Shown in pieces: positions 1 to 7,274 of a stretch of DNA of 19,220 bases. The position numbers were made by a program, and so were the translations under genes. The notes beneath the pieces are model-generated. The model made no database searches. It was not told the origin of the DNA and was given only the letters and a program-made list of their open reading frames with translations. Position 1 is the first letter of the stretch; each line of letters begins with the position of its first letter. The stretch spans positions 1 to 19,220 of the forward strand of contig CAYTHB010000052.1 of NCBI GenBank assembly GCA_964437515.1. The letters run 5' to 3'. The stretch is from Sterolibacterium sp964437515. Its GTDB lineage: Bacteria; Pseudomonadota; Gammaproteobacteria; Burkholderiales; Rhodocyclaceae.

Positions 1-834
1 ATGATTCCGCAGTCGCACCGCGATTTCGAACAGCACATCAAGCAAAAGTACAACGTGCCCGATCCCAAGGTTGCACCCAACCTGCATCAGTGGGGCGGTC
101 TCGATCAAAAACGCGCACTGGCACAGCTCGAAGTGATTTTTGACGAGCGCGTCCCGGTGTTTGCTTCCGGTCTCGGGTCACCCGCTTTCATCCTCAAGCG
201 TGCCCATGAACTGGACATGCAGGTCTGGGGTCTGGTCGGCAAGCCGCGTCAGGCGAAGAAGCAAATCGAAGCCGGTACCGATGTCATCATCGCCCAAGGC
301 TACGACGCCGCCGGTCACACCGGCAACATCGGCACCTTCTCCATCGTACCGCAAGTGGTTGATGCCGCACGCGCCGCCGGGATCCCCGTCCTTGCCGCTG
401 GTGGCGTGACCACGGGTCGTCACCTCGCCGCCGCGCTGGCACTCGGTGCGGCCGGTGTATGGACTGGCTCGCTGTGGCTGGCCTCGCGTGAATCCGATGT
501 CAATCTGCCGCTGAAAGAGCGTCTAATCGAAGCCGAAACCGACGACACCATGTATTCCAACTGCATCTCCGGCTACACCATGCGTACCACGCGCTGTCCG
601 TGGCACGACGAATGGCTGGCTCCGGGCGCACCCGAGCCGCTCAAGCCGCCACTGCAGATGATGCTGTCGTCGAACTACATTCAAGGTTCGCTCGACTATC
701 AGCGCAAGGATCTGATGACCGAAGCCGCAGGCCAGGGCATCCACTACGTCAAGGAAATGAAGCCGGCACGCCAGATTCTTTCCGACATCGTCGAAGAAGC
801 CCTCGACGTGTTCGACCGTTTCGCCAGTGCCTGA
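1..834 (+). CDS. Nitronate monooxygenase / 2-nitropropane dioxygenase-family flavoprotein, 3' part
   Basis: This is the C-terminal 277 residues of an FMN-dependent TIM-barrel oxidoreductase of the nitronate monooxygenase family. Members oxidise alkyl nitronates, and related family members act as enoyl reductases. The sequence shows the family segment IIAQGYDAAGHTG (residues 96-108 of this fragment, His106 at the usual catalytic-His position). It also shows the phosphate-binding glycine segment VLAAGGVTTGRHLAAAL (130-146) followed by GVWTGSLWLAS. Family proteins are usually 320-370 residues and begin with an N-terminal FMN-binding strand with a PM-G motif. That part is absent, so the ATG at base 1 is internal and the gene is cut by the window edge, not broken. 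The stop is one base before the next ATG, and an etfB gene follows, suggesting an operon in acyl-CoA or flavin electron metabolism. The family is certain; the substrate is not known. Confidence 0.85.
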   Translation: MIPQSHRDFEQHIKQKYNVPDPKVAPNLHQWGGLDQKRALAQLEVIFDERVPVFASGLGSPAFILKRAHELDMQVWGLVGKPRQAKKQIEAGTDVIIAQGYDAAGHTGNIGTFSIVPQVVDAARAAGIPVLAAGGVTTGRHLAAALALGAAGVWTGSLWLASRESDVNLPLKERLIEAETDDTMYSNCISGYTMRTTRCPWHDEWLAPGAPEPLKPPLQMMLSSNYIQGSLDYQRKDLMTEAAGQGIHYVKEMKPARQILSDIVEEALDVFDRFASA

Positions 835-835
835 A

Positions 836-1132
836 ATGACCGAAACCCCCGCCGTCGCTAACGATGGAACACAGCCGGAGCTTGATTTCGTGAGCGGTTT
901 CGCGCCCGAAATACAAGGCCGGCGTGTCGAATGCGACGGCGGCGCACCCATCCCCGGCACCAACTTTGCCGGGCGACAGGATTTCGCCGGAACGCTCACC
1001 GGGCATTACCGCGACTACGGCAAATACGCCTGGCGCTGGGTGCTACTGGGCGAACTCACCAAAAAGCCCGAAGGCTATCTGCATGAAGCCGTCTGGTGCG
1101 ATGCCGACTGCCTTTACCACGTCGGCGAGTAG
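836..1132 (+). CDS. Hypothetical protein, 98 aa, between the nitronate monooxygenase-like gene and etfB
   Basis: A small acidic soluble protein with no signal peptide or membrane segment; I do not recognise the family. The C-terminal half is rich in aromatic residues and glycine (GHYRDYGKYAWRWVLLGEL, then a stretch with Trp and two Cys near the end, AVWCDADCLYHVG). The ATG at 836 is one base after the stop of the upstream gene, which implies translational coupling. A GTG at 827 in the same frame would overlap the upstream gene by 8 bases and add three residues. No clear Shine-Dalgarno sequence precedes either start. Tight packing and codon use like the neighbours support a real gene. The two Cys are only three positions apart (CDADC), which could bind a metal or form a disulfide, but this is speculative. 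Confidence 0.6.
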   Translation: MTETPAVANDGTQPELDFVSGFAPEIQGRRVECDGGAPIPGTNFAGRQDFAGTLTGHYRDYGKYAWRWVLLGELTKKPEGYLHEAVWCDADCLYHVGE

Positions 1133-1188
1133 TCTTATCAACAACCCAATAACCGATTTTTGACCCTGAACGGGTCTGGAGTGACAAC

Positions 1189-1986
1189 ATGCGTATCGTG
1201 GTTTGCGTCAAGGAAGTGCTCGATCCGAGCGCGGTCAACAACTACGCGCTGGCTGGCAAGCTGAAAATGGCTGCCGATGGCAAAACCCCTGATGCGGCCG
1301 CTGTGCCGCGTCTCATCAACGGCTTCGATGAGCAAGCTATGGAAGCCGCGCTCCGTCTGCGTGATGCCGGACTGGACTGCAAGATCACTGCCGTTTCCAT
1401 CGGTGGTGACCTGAAAGACCTGCTCAAACACTGCGCCGCACTGGGCGCGGATGAAATCGTCTCGATCGATCCCGCCGGTGCTGCACTGGATGGTCAGGTA
1501 ATCGCCAACATCCTCGCCGCCTACATCAAGAGCAGCGGTGGTGCTGATCTGGTCATTTGCGGCCGCCAGGCTTCCGACGACGACCAGGGCGTAGTGCCCA
1601 TCCTCATTGGCGAAAAACTCGCCCTGCCCATCGCCCCGCTGGCGCGCGATGTCGCGCTCAACGGCGCCACCCTGAAAGTCACACGCGCCACCCCCGATGG
1701 CGACGAAATCGTCGAAGGCGCGCTGCCTGCCGTGGTCACCGTCAGCAATGAACTGGGCACACCGCGCTTCCCCAGCGCGAAATCCAAAATGGCCGCACGC
1801 AAGATGTCGCCTACGGAAATCAGCATTGCCTCACTGGGGCTGGCCGCTGACGAGCTCCAGCCCAAGGTCATCCTCACCCGCCAGTTTGTGCCTGAGGTGC
1901 AAGGCAACTGCGAATTCCTTACCGGCTCGCCGGCCGAAGTCGCACGCCAACTGCTCGACAAACTGCGCGCCGATCGCGTGATCTGA
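1189..1986 (+). CDS. etfB: Electron transfer flavoprotein subunit beta
   Basis: A 265-residue EtfB (FixA) protein. It is the AMP-binding subunit of the alpha/beta heterodimer that passes electrons from acyl-CoA and other dehydrogenases to the quinone pool through ETF-ubiquinone oxidoreductase. It starts with the typical MRIVVCVKEVLDPSA and has the nucleotide-binding segment DLVICGRQASDDDQGVVP (about residues 119-136). The C-terminal part carries VTVSNELGTPRFPSAKSKMAARK, which corresponds to the ETF-beta signature region. The length is normal. The ATG is preceded by GGAG (1177-1180), a good Shine-Dalgarno. No etfA follows: the gene ends at a strong hairpin (1996-2027) and the next gene is on the other strand. 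The alpha subunit must lie elsewhere, perhaps upstream of this window. Confidence 0.93.
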   Translation: MRIVVCVKEVLDPSAVNNYALAGKLKMAADGKTPDAAAVPRLINGFDEQAMEAALRLRDAGLDCKITAVSIGGDLKDLLKHCAALGADEIVSIDPAGAALDGQVIANILAAYIKSSGGADLVICGRQASDDDQGVVPILIGEKLALPIAPLARDVALNGATLKVTRATPDGDEIVEGALPAVVTVSNELGTPRFPSAKSKMAARKMSPTEISIASLGLAADELQPKVILTRQFVPEVQGNCEFLTGSPAEVARQLLDKLRADRVI

Positions 1987-1995
1987 GTTTTACCT

Positions 1996-2027
1996 GCACA
2001 GACACTGCGTGACAACAGTGTCTGTGC
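1996..2027. terminator. Bidirectional transcription terminator between etfB and the convergent acyltransferase-like gene
   Basis: A perfect 12-bp inverted repeat, GCACAGACACTG (1996-2007) and CAGTGTCTGTGC (2016-2027), with an 8-base loop CGTGACAA. It lies exactly in the 47-bp gap between two convergent genes (ends 1986 and 2034). TTTT precedes it on the left and ATTT follows on the right, so it could terminate from both sides. There is no long T tract, so efficiency is unknown. Confidence 0.8.
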
Positions 2028-2033
2028 CTGATT

Positions 2034-3335
2034 TCAGTCGGGATGGCTGTGAGGATGATCTGCGCTATGAGGCGCAAGACGCTGTTGCAGCTCTTCAATG
2101 AAGGCATCCAGCCGCCCCTCATTGGCGAAAAGGTGATACATGCCGACCAGGAGTTCGAAGCGTCCCTGGAATCCGACAATCACAATAAACGCATTTTCTT
2201 TCTGGGGCAGGCCGTAAAGCGTTGAGGCGCGAAAGCCCCCGCCGCTGAACATGCTGCGCTTGAAAGGTCCCATGACGGACAGCACCGCTGTTTCAGCCAG
2301 ATAGGGATGCGTATAGTTTTTTCGGGTCGGTGAAACAACGCGATCGACCCATGAAAAGGGCAGATAGCGAATGACCTTGAGAAAGCCCGGATAATTGGCT
2401 TCGACATTGCGTTCCAATGCGTCGTCGAGCTGCTGCTTGATACTGTTTGCATCTGCCTTGGCATCGGGTGCGATGTCCAGATACAACATGCTGGTGAAAT
2501 TGGTGGTTGCCAGAAGCTCGGGGGCATGTCGCTTGAGGCTCACGGGCAATGCAATGCGCACCGTGCTCGAAGTCCCGCTCTTTTGATCTGCCGCTCCATC
2601 GGAGGCAACACTATGGCGACGCGCATATTCAGCAATGATTTGTGTCACGCGGGGAACCAGATGCGGTTGAGGTCCTGACAGGGTGACACGCCGCCAAAGA
2701 CCGCCGCGTTCATTGCCTTGCGGAGCCCCAGTCAAGGCCAGCGGCTTGATGAGCTTGAATGGCAGCGGTCGCGAGGGAATCTTGTTCATCAACTCGATAT
2801 CCGTGTAGGTCGCATTCGAGCCCAGCAAGGGTTCCCCCCGGATCGCTCTGAACAATTCCAGCAGAAAATGCACGACTCCCATGCCATCCATGACGGCATG
2901 AGCCACGCGGAAGATGACCTTGATGTTTTCGCGACCTGCGATGATGAGCTCACAGGTACGCCCCTCCTCAAGAGAAAGAGGGTTTGCAAAAATGAAATCG
3001 TCACCGATGCTGGAGCGACCATCCCAGGTGCAGTCGGGCTCGAATCGCAAGGTGGGCGGGTGACCATCGCTGCTCCATCGGGTGTGCTGTCGCTTGCCAG
3101 ATAGACGCAGGCGACATCCCGGATTGACCGCAACAACCTTGTCGATGGCGGATTGCCAATCGATATTGGCATCTGGTGCTAGCTCACCCTCCAGGACCGC
3201 CACGACATCGCGCGGCTTGAATATGGTCTCCGGATGATGACCGATGCACGCGTGATAGTACTCGGAGCTGGTCAGCGGCCTGTCAATGCCTTGCAGTGGC
3301 GCCAATGGAGGCAGGGTGCTCGGTGTGTTCGCCAT
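2034..3335 (-). CDS. Condensation-domain-superfamily (acyltransferase-like) protein
   Basis: A 433-residue soluble protein with the chloramphenicol-acetyltransferase/NRPS-condensation fold signature HxxxDG: HAVMDGMG with His146 and Asp150. This motif defines CoA- or carrier-dependent acyltransferases such as condensation domains, PapA-type and WS/DGAT-like enzymes. The N-terminal part (about residues 20-80) and a C-terminal stretch with GGGFRASTLYGLPQ are compatible with the two-lobed fold. There are no adenylation or carrier domains, so it is stand-alone. The ATG is preceded by an AGCAGGA-type Shine-Dalgarno and lies 15 bp after the glnS stop, so it is probably co-transcribed with glnS. The acyl substrate cannot be told from the sequence. 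It is not a member I recognise by gene name. Confidence 0.75.
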   Translation of the reverse strand: MANTPSTLPPLAPLQGIDRPLTSSEYYHACIGHHPETIFKPRDVVAVLEGELAPDANIDWQSAIDKVVAVNPGCRLRLSGKRQHTRWSSDGHPPTLRFEPDCTWDGRSSIGDDFIFANPLSLEEGRTCELIIAGRENIKVIFRVAHAVMDGMGVVHFLLELFRAIRGEPLLGSNATYTDIELMNKIPSRPLPFKLIKPLALTGAPQGNERGGLWRRVTLSGPQPHLVPRVTQIIAEYARRHSVASDGAADQKSGTSSTVRIALPVSLKRHAPELLATTNFTSMLYLDIAPDAKADANSIKQQLDDALERNVEANYPGFLKVIRYLPFSWVDRVVSPTRKNYTHPYLAETAVLSVMGPFKRSMFSGGGFRASTLYGLPQKENAFIVIVGFQGRFELLVGMYHLFANEGRLDAFIEELQQRLAPHSADHPHSHPD

Positions 3336-3350
3336 GTCCTGCTGGCACTC

Positions 3351-5144
3351 TCAGCTTGCGGCCTTGCCCCAAGAGTCCTTGAGGGTCACCGTTCGGTTGA
3401 ACACCGGTGCGTTGGTACGGCTATCCACACGATCGGCAACGAAATACCCGTGACGTTCAAACTGGAAACTTTCTTCGGCATGTGCCTGTTTCAGACTGGG
3501 TTCCAGATAAGCGGTAATCGTTTTCTTGCTATCAGGATTGATGTCATCGAGATAGTTGCGTTCCACTTGTGCATTGCTGTCGTCTCCCTCGCGCCGTGCG
3601 CCAGGATGTGCGGCAGCAAATAATCGATCATACAAACGCACTTCCGTCTGATAGGCATGACGGACGCTGATCCAATGCAAGTTGCCCTTGACCTTGTAAT
3701 TATCTGCGCCGGGCGTGCCGGATTTTGAGTCGGGTTGCAGTTCGGCATGAACCGCCGTGACGTGCCCCTGAGCATCCTTGTCGCAGCCAATACATTTGAT
3801 GACGAAACCATAGCGCAGACGCGCCATATTGCCGGGGTACAGCCGGTGATAACCCTTGATGGGCGTTTCCATGAAATCTTCTCGCTCAATCCACAGTTCG
3901 TGCGAGAAAGGAATTTCACGCTTGCCCAATTCCGGCTTGAGCGGATGATTGGGCGCCAGACAGGTTTCTTCGGCATCGGCCGGATAATTGTCGATGATGA
4001 GTTTCAGTGGGTCGAGCACGGCGATACGACGTTCAGCGCGCTCATTGAGATCCTCGCGCATACAGTCTTCCAGCACGCTCATGTCGATCCATGAATCGGA
4101 TTTCGACACACCAATGCGCTCTGAAAATGTCTGGAAGCCTTGTGCCGTATAGCCTCGACGACGCGCACCCACGAGCGTGGGCATTCGTGGGTCGTCCCAG
4201 CCAGCGACGTGATTTTCTTCGACAAGCTGAATGAGCTTGCGTTTGGAGAGGACGACGTAAGTCAGATTGAGACGCGAAAATTCAATCTGCTGCGGCAAGG
4301 GGCGTGCGAGCAAGCCCAGATCGGCCAGTCGCTCCAGCAGCCATTCATAGAAAGGGCGTTGATCCTCGAATTCCAGCGTACAGATGGAATGGGTGATGTT
4401 TTCCAGCGCATCTTCGATCGGATGGGCAAAGGCATACATCGGATAAACGCACCAAGTGTCGCCGGTATTGTGGTGCGTGGCATGACGAATGCGGTAGATC
4501 GCCGGATCGCGCAGATTGATGTTGGGCGCAGCCATGTCGATCTTGGCACGGAGAATATGCGCGCCATCGGGAAATTCACCCGCTTTCATGCGACGAAACA
4601 GATCGAGATTTTCCTCGATGCCACGATTCCGGTAAGGGCTGTCTTTGCCCGGCTCGGTCAATGTCCCCCGATTCTGGCGCATTTCCTCGGCCGACTGGCT
4701 ATCCACATACGCGTGTCCGGCGGTAATCAAGGCTTCGGCAAATTCATACATCCAGCCGAAATAATTTGAGGCGTGATACAGATTGTTTCCCCAGTCACAA
4801 CCCAGCCAACGAACGGCATCGATGATGGAATCGACATATTCCTGATCTTCTTTCTCCGGGTTGGTGTCATCAAAACGCAAATGACAAACACCGCCAAAGT
4901 CCTGCGCCAGACCAAAATTCAGCAAGATGCTTTTGGCGTGGCCAAAGTGCAGATAGCCATTGGGTTCCGGCGGAAAGCGTGTGCGTATTGCTGCAATACC
5001 CGACTCAGGCGCACCTTCCGATTGCAGGCGAGCAGGCCCGGGCTGCCCCGCCCAGCGCCGTGAAGCAAACTTGCTGGCGGCAAGATCGGCTTCAATCAGG
5101 TTGCGGATGAAATGGGTCGCTTTATTAGATTCCGGAAGAGTCAT
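3351..5144 (-). CDS. glnS: Glutaminyl-tRNA synthetase
   Basis: A 597-residue class I aminoacyl-tRNA synthetase that charges tRNA-Gln with glutamine in the cytosol. The HIGH motif appears as PPEPNGYLHFGHAKS (HFGH at residues 66-69) and the KMSKS-like motif as VVLSKRKLIQL (around residue 300). Typical GlnRS stretches include CHLRFDDTNPEKE, THHNTGDTWCVYPMYAFAHPIEDALE and ITHSICTLEFEDQRPFYEWLL. The C-terminal anticodon-binding beta barrels are present. The N-terminus carries an extra stretch of roughly 20-25 residues between DLAASK and TRFPPEP compared with E. coli GlnRS. A similar extension is, to my knowledge, found in betaproteobacterial and some gammaproteobacterial enzymes. The start ATG lacks a strong Shine-Dalgarno, but the N-terminal THFIRNLIEADLA is as expected. 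Confidence 0.97.
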   Translation of the reverse strand: MTLPESNKATHFIRNLIEADLAASKFASRRWAGQPGPARLQSEGAPESGIAAIRTRFPPEPNGYLHFGHAKSILLNFGLAQDFGGVCHLRFDDTNPEKEDQEYVDSIIDAVRWLGCDWGNNLYHASNYFGWMYEFAEALITAGHAYVDSQSAEEMRQNRGTLTEPGKDSPYRNRGIEENLDLFRRMKAGEFPDGAHILRAKIDMAAPNINLRDPAIYRIRHATHHNTGDTWCVYPMYAFAHPIEDALENITHSICTLEFEDQRPFYEWLLERLADLGLLARPLPQQIEFSRLNLTYVVLSKRKLIQLVEENHVAGWDDPRMPTLVGARRRGYTAQGFQTFSERIGVSKSDSWIDMSVLEDCMREDLNERAERRIAVLDPLKLIIDNYPADAEETCLAPNHPLKPELGKREIPFSHELWIEREDFMETPIKGYHRLYPGNMARLRYGFVIKCIGCDKDAQGHVTAVHAELQPDSKSGTPGADNYKVKGNLHWISVRHAYQTEVRLYDRLFAAAHPGARREGDDSNAQVERNYLDDINPDSKKTITAYLEPSLKQAHAEESFQFERHGYFVADRVDSRTNAPVFNRTVTLKDSWGKAAS

Positions 5145-5292
5145 GTCGGGTCAGGCGGTATTAAACGATGTTAGCAATATTACGCAAAGCATCGATTCTA
5201 CCGGTCAACGACCGTTTCTAGGCTCAAACGTGTTTAACATGAAACACCACTCCACTTCCTTGTGGAAGAGCCGCGGTTTGTATGCTTGCACA
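5145..5292 (-). promoter_or_regulatory. Intergenic region upstream of glnS with small inverted repeats
   Basis: A 148-bp gap between the aldehyde dehydrogenase stop and the glnS start; both genes are on the - strand. It contains two short inverted repeats: GTGTTT-AACATG-AAACAC (5230-5247) and CTTCC-TTGT-GGAAG (5255-5268). Either could be a weak terminator for the upstream gene, but neither has a T tract. The glnS promoter is presumably here. I see a -35-like TTGACC on the - strand but no -10 at good spacing, so no promoter is called precisely. Confidence 0.3.
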
Positions 5293-6720
5293 TTAAGCCT
5301 TGATGCGGATGAGCAATTCAAGCAGGCGATGCGCCCATACGCTGTAGGGGGGCTGAAAAAGCATCTGGACGGCGGAAACGGGGCCTTGATAAAACACAGG
5401 ACGCAGCTTGGAAAAAGTCATGAAACCTTCACGCCCATGATAATGCCCCATGCCGCTCGCACCTACGCCCCCAAAGGGCAGATCATGTTGTCCCACATGC
5501 AGCAAGGTGTCATTGACCGTCACGCCGCCTGACATGATGTGCGTGATGTACCAGGCTTGCAGGCGTTTGTCATTCGTGAATGGGTAGAGTGCTAGTGGTC
5601 GATCATGCCGGTTTACGTAATCGGCCACGTCCTGTTTGTCTTTGTACGTTTTGATGGGCAACAGAGGGCCAAAAATTTCGCGTTGCATGATCAGCATGTC
5701 ATCCGTCACATCGAGCACAAGGTACGGTGGGAATTTGCGCAAGGCTTTGTTGACTTGCTGACCGGGTGCCAATTCGATGAGACGCGCCCCTTTGCTGCGC
5801 GCATCTTCTAGCGTCATTTCCAGCCGTTGATAAGCGCGATCATCGATGATGGAGGTGTAATCCGGTGCATTGAGATCGGGATAACGTCGAGCAACAAGAG
5901 TGCGTGCGTGCTCGATGAAAGGCTCGACACCCTCATCGGGCAGAAAAAGATAATCGACATTCGTGCAGATTTGCCCTGCATTGAGCATCTTGACCCACAA
6001 AATACGCTCGGCAGCCGTTTTGATCGGGAAATCCGGCGCAACGATGGCCGGGGACTTTCCGCCCAGCTCCAGCGTTACAGGCGTGAGATTTCGCGCGGCA
6101 TTACTCATGACAGCGCGACCCGTATTGCTCGATCCTGTAAACAACAGATGATCGAAAGGCAAAGCGGAAAAAGCCGGCCCACGCGCTCCTTCTCCATCGT
6201 CATCGAAAAACACGAGTTTTTCAGTCGAAAAATACTTTGGACTAAGTTCTATCAATAGACGTGCCAGATGAGTAGAGTTTTCCGACATTTTGACCATCGC
6301 ACGATTCCCCGCTGCAAAAATGGCAGCCAGTGGCGCGAAAGTTAGCAATAACGGAAAGTTCCACGGAACGATGACGCCCACCACGCCCAAAGGTTGAGGA
6401 ATCACCCGATTACATCCCCCAGGATACGTCAGAAAATCGGTATGCCGCTTTTGAGGCCTCATCCACTGGCGCAAGCGTTTTCGCGTGTGCTTTATGTCAT
6501 CGAGCGCAACGAAATACTCGGCAAACAGCGTCTCGAAAGTGGAGCGGTTGCCGTAGTCGCGATGAATGGCATCGATGAGTGCTGCTTTGTTCTCCTTGAG
6601 CAAACGTGCCAGCGTTTCAAGATCAGCGCAACGCGAAGCGTAATCGGGTTCTGGATGCGTAGCATAAGCGGCCTTCTGACGTGTCAGGACTTCCACCAAC
6701 ACATCGGTATTCGTATTCAT
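5293..6720 (-). CDS. NAD(P)-dependent aldehyde dehydrogenase, coniferyl aldehyde dehydrogenase / class 3 type
   Basis: A 475-residue aldehyde dehydrogenase that oxidises an aldehyde to the acid with NAD(P)+. The catalytic set is complete: PWNFP with Asn121, LELGGKSP with general base Glu218, and GQICTNVDYLF with nucleophile Cys252. The cofactor-loop motif FTGSSNTGRAV is at 194-204. The short N-terminus and the Cys-loop context match class 3 fatty/aromatic aldehyde dehydrogenases and the bacterial coniferyl aldehyde dehydrogenases (CalB-like). The C-terminus is hydrophobic-basic (LLELLIRIKA) but has no clear membrane helix. The ATG is preceded by GGAG at good spacing on the - strand. It is isolated by gaps on both sides, and nothing nearby indicates the aldehyde it uses. 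Confidence 0.92.
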   Translation of the reverse strand: MNTNTDVLVEVLTRQKAAYATHPEPDYASRCADLETLARLLKENKAALIDAIHRDYGNRSTFETLFAEYFVALDDIKHTRKRLRQWMRPQKRHTDFLTYPGGCNRVIPQPLGVVGVIVPWNFPLLLTFAPLAAIFAAGNRAMVKMSENSTHLARLLIELSPKYFSTEKLVFFDDDGEGARGPAFSALPFDHLLFTGSSNTGRAVMSNAARNLTPVTLELGGKSPAIVAPDFPIKTAAERILWVKMLNAGQICTNVDYLFLPDEGVEPFIEHARTLVARRYPDLNAPDYTSIIDDRAYQRLEMTLEDARSKGARLIELAPGQQVNKALRKFPPYLVLDVTDDMLIMQREIFGPLLPIKTYKDKQDVADYVNRHDRPLALYPFTNDKRLQAWYITHIMSGGVTVNDTLLHVGQHDLPFGGVGASGMGHYHGREGFMTFSKLRPVFYQGPVSAVQMLFQPPYSVWAHRLLELLIRIKA

Positions 6721-6837
6721 GGCGCACTCCAGGATCGAGGTGGAACAGTGATTTTGGTGAAAACGATGCTAACACAGGGATAGAATGGTTTTTGGATGCC
6801 CTCACGCATCATCTGTCGCATGATTGCCCAGCACGAT

Positions 6838-7116
6838 TCAATGCCGATTGATACGCTGCGTTCTGTGACCCACGGTGACGATGACGCCATTCGAGCCCAA
6901 CACGGCATAGGTACTCAGATGAGACTCGATCTGTTTGAAAGAGTCTTTGCTAATCTCCCGACGGAGCTTGTTTCGGGCTTTCTGATCGAAAAAGACGATT
7001 GTTCCTCCTTGATGGTCATGGGCTTGGCGGCCAAAGTCGAGCAGTTGCTCAACAACAAAAGACGGGATGCCGCGTTGCTGAAGGCGGGTTTGAGCATGGT
7101 GAGTCATGGGTAACAT
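6838..7116 (-). CDS. Conserved-type hypothetical protein, 92 aa (possible DUF4258-like small protein)
   Basis: A small basic soluble protein. The N-terminus THHAQTRLQQRGIP resembles the 'H-A-x-x-R-x-x-x-R-G-I' start of DUF4258-like small proteins. The C-terminus VIVTVGHRTQRINR is likewise typical of a compact beta-rich fold. These are resemblances, not a proven family assignment, and the function is unknown. Some DUF4258 relatives are discussed as RelE-fold toxins; no antitoxin partner is visible here. Two starts are possible: Met1 (7116) or Met4 (7107). Upstream, at 7168-7184, is the same inverted repeat found before the VWA gene, with a -10-like TAACAT 10 bp closer to the gene. The gene is therefore probably under the same control as the VWA gene. 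Confidence 0.65.
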   Translation of the reverse strand: MLPMTHHAQTRLQQRGIPSFVVEQLLDFGRQAHDHQGGTIVFFDQKARNKLRREISKDSFKQIESHLSTYAVLGSNGVIVTVGHRTQRINRH

Positions 7117-7147
7117 GATGCGTCTTCTTGTCGGTGTTGATGACGAA

Positions 7148-7157
7148 TAACATGTTA
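7148..7157. repeat. 10-bp palindrome TAACATGTTA overlapping the putative -10 of the 92-aa gene
   Basis: A perfect palindrome whose right-hand six bases form, on the - strand, the TAACAT hexamer proposed as the -10 element. It may be incidental to an AT-rich promoter or may be a second protein-binding site. Confidence 0.35.
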
Positions 7158-7184
7158 CGGCATCAAAGGCTCACTGAATGAGCC
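7152..7184 (-). promoter_or_regulatory. Operator GGCTCA-N5-TGAGCC with -10-like element upstream of the 92-aa gene
   Basis: Read on the - strand: GGCTCATTCAGTGAGCC (7184 to 7168), then 10 bases, then TAACAT (7157 to 7152), then the gene start at 7116. The half sites are perfect complements of each other. The match to the site at 8411-8427 is 15 of 17 positions, and the distance to the -10-like hexamer is identical. The operator would cover the -35 position, where the sequence (CATTCA) is a poor sigma-70 element. This fits activation or steric repression by a dimeric regulator, presumably the adjacent WYL protein. Confidence 0.6.
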
Positions 7185-7207
7185 CGCCGAAATTGATGTT
7201 CCATCCT

Positions 7208-7233
7208 TCAAAATTGAGACCGTGAAATTTTGA
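7208..7233 (-). terminator. AT-rich hairpin downstream of the WYL regulator gene, possible terminator
   Basis: An 8-bp perfect inverted repeat, TCAAAATT (7208-7215) and AATTTTGA (7226-7233), with a 10-base loop. It lies 37 bp after the regulator's stop codon on the - strand. The stem is AT-only apart from one pair, so it is a weak candidate. It could also be a protein-binding site. Confidence 0.35.
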
Positions 7234-7251
7234 TTTGTTCAAACGCTTAAC

Positions 7252-7274
7252 CACTTAAGCACTTAAGCACTTAG
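7252..7274. repeat. Tandem CACTTAAG repeat overlapping the stop of the WYL gene
   Basis: CACTTAAG occurs at 7252-7259 and 7260-7267, followed by a 7-base CACTTAG at 7268-7274. The TTA triplets at 7247, 7255, 7263 and 7271 are spaced 8 bases apart. On the - strand this puts TAA stops in all three reading frames at the end of the WYL gene. Confidence 0.8.

Noticed and set aside
1..834. Reading the first gene as complete because it begins with ATG
   Set aside because: The family's N-terminal FMN-binding segment is missing, so the gene must begin before this window.
3234..4769. Long + strand open frames opposite the acyltransferase-like gene and glnS
   Set aside because: They are antisense to clearly conserved coding sequence and have no recognisable protein features.
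5230..5268. Two hairpins after the aldehyde dehydrogenase gene as intrinsic terminators
   Set aside because: Stems are only 5-6 bp and no T tract follows on the - strand, so they are only described in the intergenic entry.
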